Positions 7,078-8,410 of a stretch of DNA of 8,410 nt are shown here, in pieces. Position 1 is the first letter of the stretch; every line of letters begins with the position of its first letter. The stretch lies in NCBI GenBank assembly GCA_902798675.1, contig CADBXQ010000026.1:1-8410 (forward strand), in the 5' to 3' direction. This DNA comes from Oscillospiraceae bacterium. Its GTDB lineage: Bacteria; Bacillota; Clostridia; Oscillospirales; Ruminococcaceae. A program made the translations under genes and the position numbers. The notes beneath the pieces were generated by a model, which was not told where the DNA came from, did not search any database, and saw nothing but the letters and a program-made list of their open reading frames with translations.

Positions 7078-7416
7078 ATGAAATCGAGATTGCCATTTGG
7101 TTATGGAGGCCAAAAAAATGATATGGCTCAGAAGCTGCAAAATGTTCAAAGAAAAATGCAGGAAAGGACAGCGGAAATTGAGCAAATGACCTTTTCGGCT
7201 CAGTCTGGAGGAGGCGCTGTTCGGGCGGTTGTCATGGGAGACAAAAGCTTGAAATCTCTCGATATTAAACCTGATGTTGTTTCGGTTGATGATGTTGAAA
7301 TGCTTCAGGATTTGATAATAAGCGCAGTTAACGAGGCCATGAGCGAGGTTGACACATACACAGACAGTGAAATAGAAAAAATAACTCAAGGTCTTTCTGT
7401 TCCGGGGTTGATTTAG
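7078..7416 (+). CDS. ebfC: YbaB/EbfC family nucleoid-associated DNA-binding protein
   Basis: Small dimeric DNA-binding protein of the YbaB/EbfC family, which coats or bridges DNA and is nearly always encoded between dnaX and recR (yaaK in B. subtilis). At 112 residues it fits the family. The N-terminal half is a charged helix (about residues 15-40, MAQKLQNVQRKMQERTAEIE). It is followed by the glycine-rich GGGAVRAVVMG strand, a DIKPDVVSVDDVEMLQDLI segment with the typical acidic stretch, AVNEAM, and the C-terminal LSVPGLI that matches the common GlxxPGL ending. A perfect AGGAGG (7065-7070) lies 7 nt before the ATG. It follows dnaX by 73 bases and precedes recR by only 3, so translational coupling to recR is likely. 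The precise cellular role of the family is not settled. Confidence 0.93.
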   Translation: MKSRLPFGYGGQKNDMAQKLQNVQRKMQERTAEIEQMTFSAQSGGGAVRAVVMGDKSLKSLDIKPDVVSVDDVEMLQDLIISAVNEAMSEVDTYTDSEIEKITQGLSVPGLI

Positions 7417-7419
7417 GCG

Positions 7420-8019
7420 ATGTATGGCCAAGCGCTGACTTTGAAAAAGCTTGCTGAGCAGTTTGCGTCTTTGCCCGGGATTGGCCGAAAATCTGCTTGG
7501 AAGCTGGCTTTTTATATTTTAACTTTGGACAAAAATCGAGTTAAAAATTTTGCAGATACTTTGATGGATGCGCGCCAAAACATATGCAGGTGTGAAATTT
7601 GTCAGAATTTAACAGATCAAAATGTTTGCGAGATATGCTCAAATAGCGCGAGAGATTGCGATATGATTTGCGTTGTTGAGCAGTCTCGGGATATCATTCT
7701 TTTTGAAAAGTCCCGAAGTTTTAATGGATTATATCACGTTTTGCATGGACTAATATCTCCGCTGGATGGAATTGGCCCAGACAAATTGGCGATAAAAGAG
7801 CTTATAAAAAGAGTTGGCAGCGGGGCGGTTTCAGAGGTCATATTGGCAACTAGCCCAACTGTTGAGGGGGAAGCGACAGCGATGTATATCTCAAAATTGC
7901 TCAAGCCTTTTAACATAACAACCTCTCGACTTGCATATGGAGTTCCTGTTGGAGGTGAGCTTCAATATGCAGATGAAATGACGATTTCCAAAGCGATCGA
8001 AAACAGGAGCAGATTGTGA
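7420..8019 (+). CDS. recR: Recombination mediator protein RecR
   Basis: RecR works with RecO (and RecF) to load RecA on SSB-coated single-stranded DNA during gap repair and replication restart. The 199 residues match the usual ~198. The order is: a helix-hairpin-helix (FASLPGIGRKSAWKLA, residues 15-30) that contacts DNA; a Cys4 zinc finger (Cys58-x2-Cys61, Cys70-x2-Cys73); a Toprim domain starting ICVVEQSRDI and running through GLYHVLHGLISPLDGIGP; then ATSPTVEGEATAMYI; and the C-terminal GVPVGGELQYADE strand region. The last block normally reads LEYAD or similar, so Gln182 is unusual. MYGQAL at the ATG matches the conserved family start. The Shine-Dalgarno is weak (GGGG at 7404-7407), so translation probably depends on ebfC, whose stop is 3 bases upstream. 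Confidence 0.97.
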   Translation: MYGQALTLKKLAEQFASLPGIGRKSAWKLAFYILTLDKNRVKNFADTLMDARQNICRCEICQNLTDQNVCEICSNSARDCDMICVVEQSRDIILFEKSRSFNGLYHVLHGLISPLDGIGPDKLAIKELIKRVGSGAVSEVILATSPTVEGEATAMYISKLLKPFNITTSRLAYGVPVGGELQYADEMTISKAIENRSRL

Positions 8020-8045
8020 ATATTTGAGAAGGAAATGATTGGCTT

Positions 8046-8410
8046 ATGCAGAGTAGATCTAGAAAAATAGTTGCTTTAAACAGGAAGGCGAGGCATAATT
8101 ACTCCGTTGAGAAAGTCTTTGAAGCCGGGATTGAGCTTTTTGGAACTGAAGTCAAATCCATCCGAAATGGGAATTTGAATTTGAAGGATGGATATTGCGT
8201 TGTTGAGGATTGTCAAATTTATTTGTTGAATATGCACATAACACCCTATGAAAAGGGAAACATATTTAATAAAGACCCTTTGCGAAAGCGGCGGCTTTTG
8301 ATGCACAAAAGGGAAATTTTGAACCTATATAACTCGGTTCGGCTAAAGGGATATTCCCTCATCCCACTTTCTGTTTATTTTTCGAATTCAAAAGTTAAAG
8401 TTGAAATCGG
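8046..8410 (+). CDS. smpB: SsrA-binding protein SmpB (3' end outside window)
   Basis: SmpB binds tmRNA and delivers it to ribosomes stalled on broken mRNA, releasing the ribosome and tagging the nascent chain for degradation. The visible 121 codons, of a usual ~150, include LNRKARHNYSVEKVFEAGI, the GTEVKSIR and NLKDGY beta-barrel segments that bind tmRNA, MHITPYEKGN, DPLRKRRLLMHKREI and the SVYFSNSKVKVEI strand. The missing part would be the GKK-containing C-terminal tail that probes the mRNA channel. The ATG at 8046 is the only in-frame ATG before a TGA at 8025. GAAGGA (8028-8033) lies 12 nt upstream, a slightly long spacing. It follows recR by 26 bases, so it is probably the next gene of the dnaX operon. 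The tmRNA gene itself is not in the window. Confidence 0.96.
   Translation, partial: MQSRSRKIVALNRKARHNYSVEKVFEAGIELFGTEVKSIRNGNLNLKDGYCVVEDCQIYLLNMHITPYEKGNIFNKDPLRKRRLLMHKREILNLYNSVRLKGYSLIPLSVYFSNSKVKVEI

Overview
The window is an ordinary, gene-dense stretch of AT-rich bacterial chromosome with every gene on the + strand. The proteins, the ligA-gatC-gatA-gatB and SRP RNA-dnaX-ebfC-recR gene orders, and the purine-rich ribosome binding sites (AGGAGG, AAGGAG) all point to a Firmicutes/Clostridia-type organism. B. subtilis has the same SRP RNA-dnaX-yaaK-recR order. A gut or symbiont Oscillospirales-like lineage is my guess, inferred from the gene order plus an SRP RNA of the short, Alu-less type. 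The sequence alone does not prove it. UGA, UAG and UAA all serve as stops, so the code is standard.

Region 1 (1-5135) is the 3' part of one operon. It holds NAD+-dependent DNA ligase (ligA, cut by the window start), then gatC, gatA and gatB, the three subunits of the Glu/Asp-tRNA amidotransferase. The gaps are 15-25 bases and each gat gene has a clear Shine-Dalgarno. GatCAB corrects mischarged Glu-tRNAGln and/or Asp-tRNAAsn, which implies that the organism lacks one or both of the direct synthetases.

Region 2 (5136-5435) has no protein gene. It holds a weak, all-AT hairpin after gatB, a near-consensus sigma-A promoter (17-bp spacer and extended -10), the signal recognition particle RNA (ffs), and the leader of dnaX. 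I see no convincing terminator between the SRP RNA and dnaX, so the promoter probably drives both.

Region 3 (5436-8410) is a second operon: dnaX (clamp-loader tau subunit), ebfC/ybaB (nucleoid-associated protein), recR (recombination mediator) and the first 121 codons of smpB (trans-translation factor). The first three are the usual replication/repair group. SmpB adds ribosome rescue.

I found no mobile element, CRISPR array, tRNA, phage gene or unknown protein, and no evidence of a novel multi-gene system. The points worth a second look are small ones. The SRP RNA has a fully substituted but still paired apical stem. A candidate -1 frameshift signal (A AAA AAG, 6-nt spacer, small hairpin) lies late in dnaX. 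LigA and RecR each carry a single substitution in a well-conserved motif.
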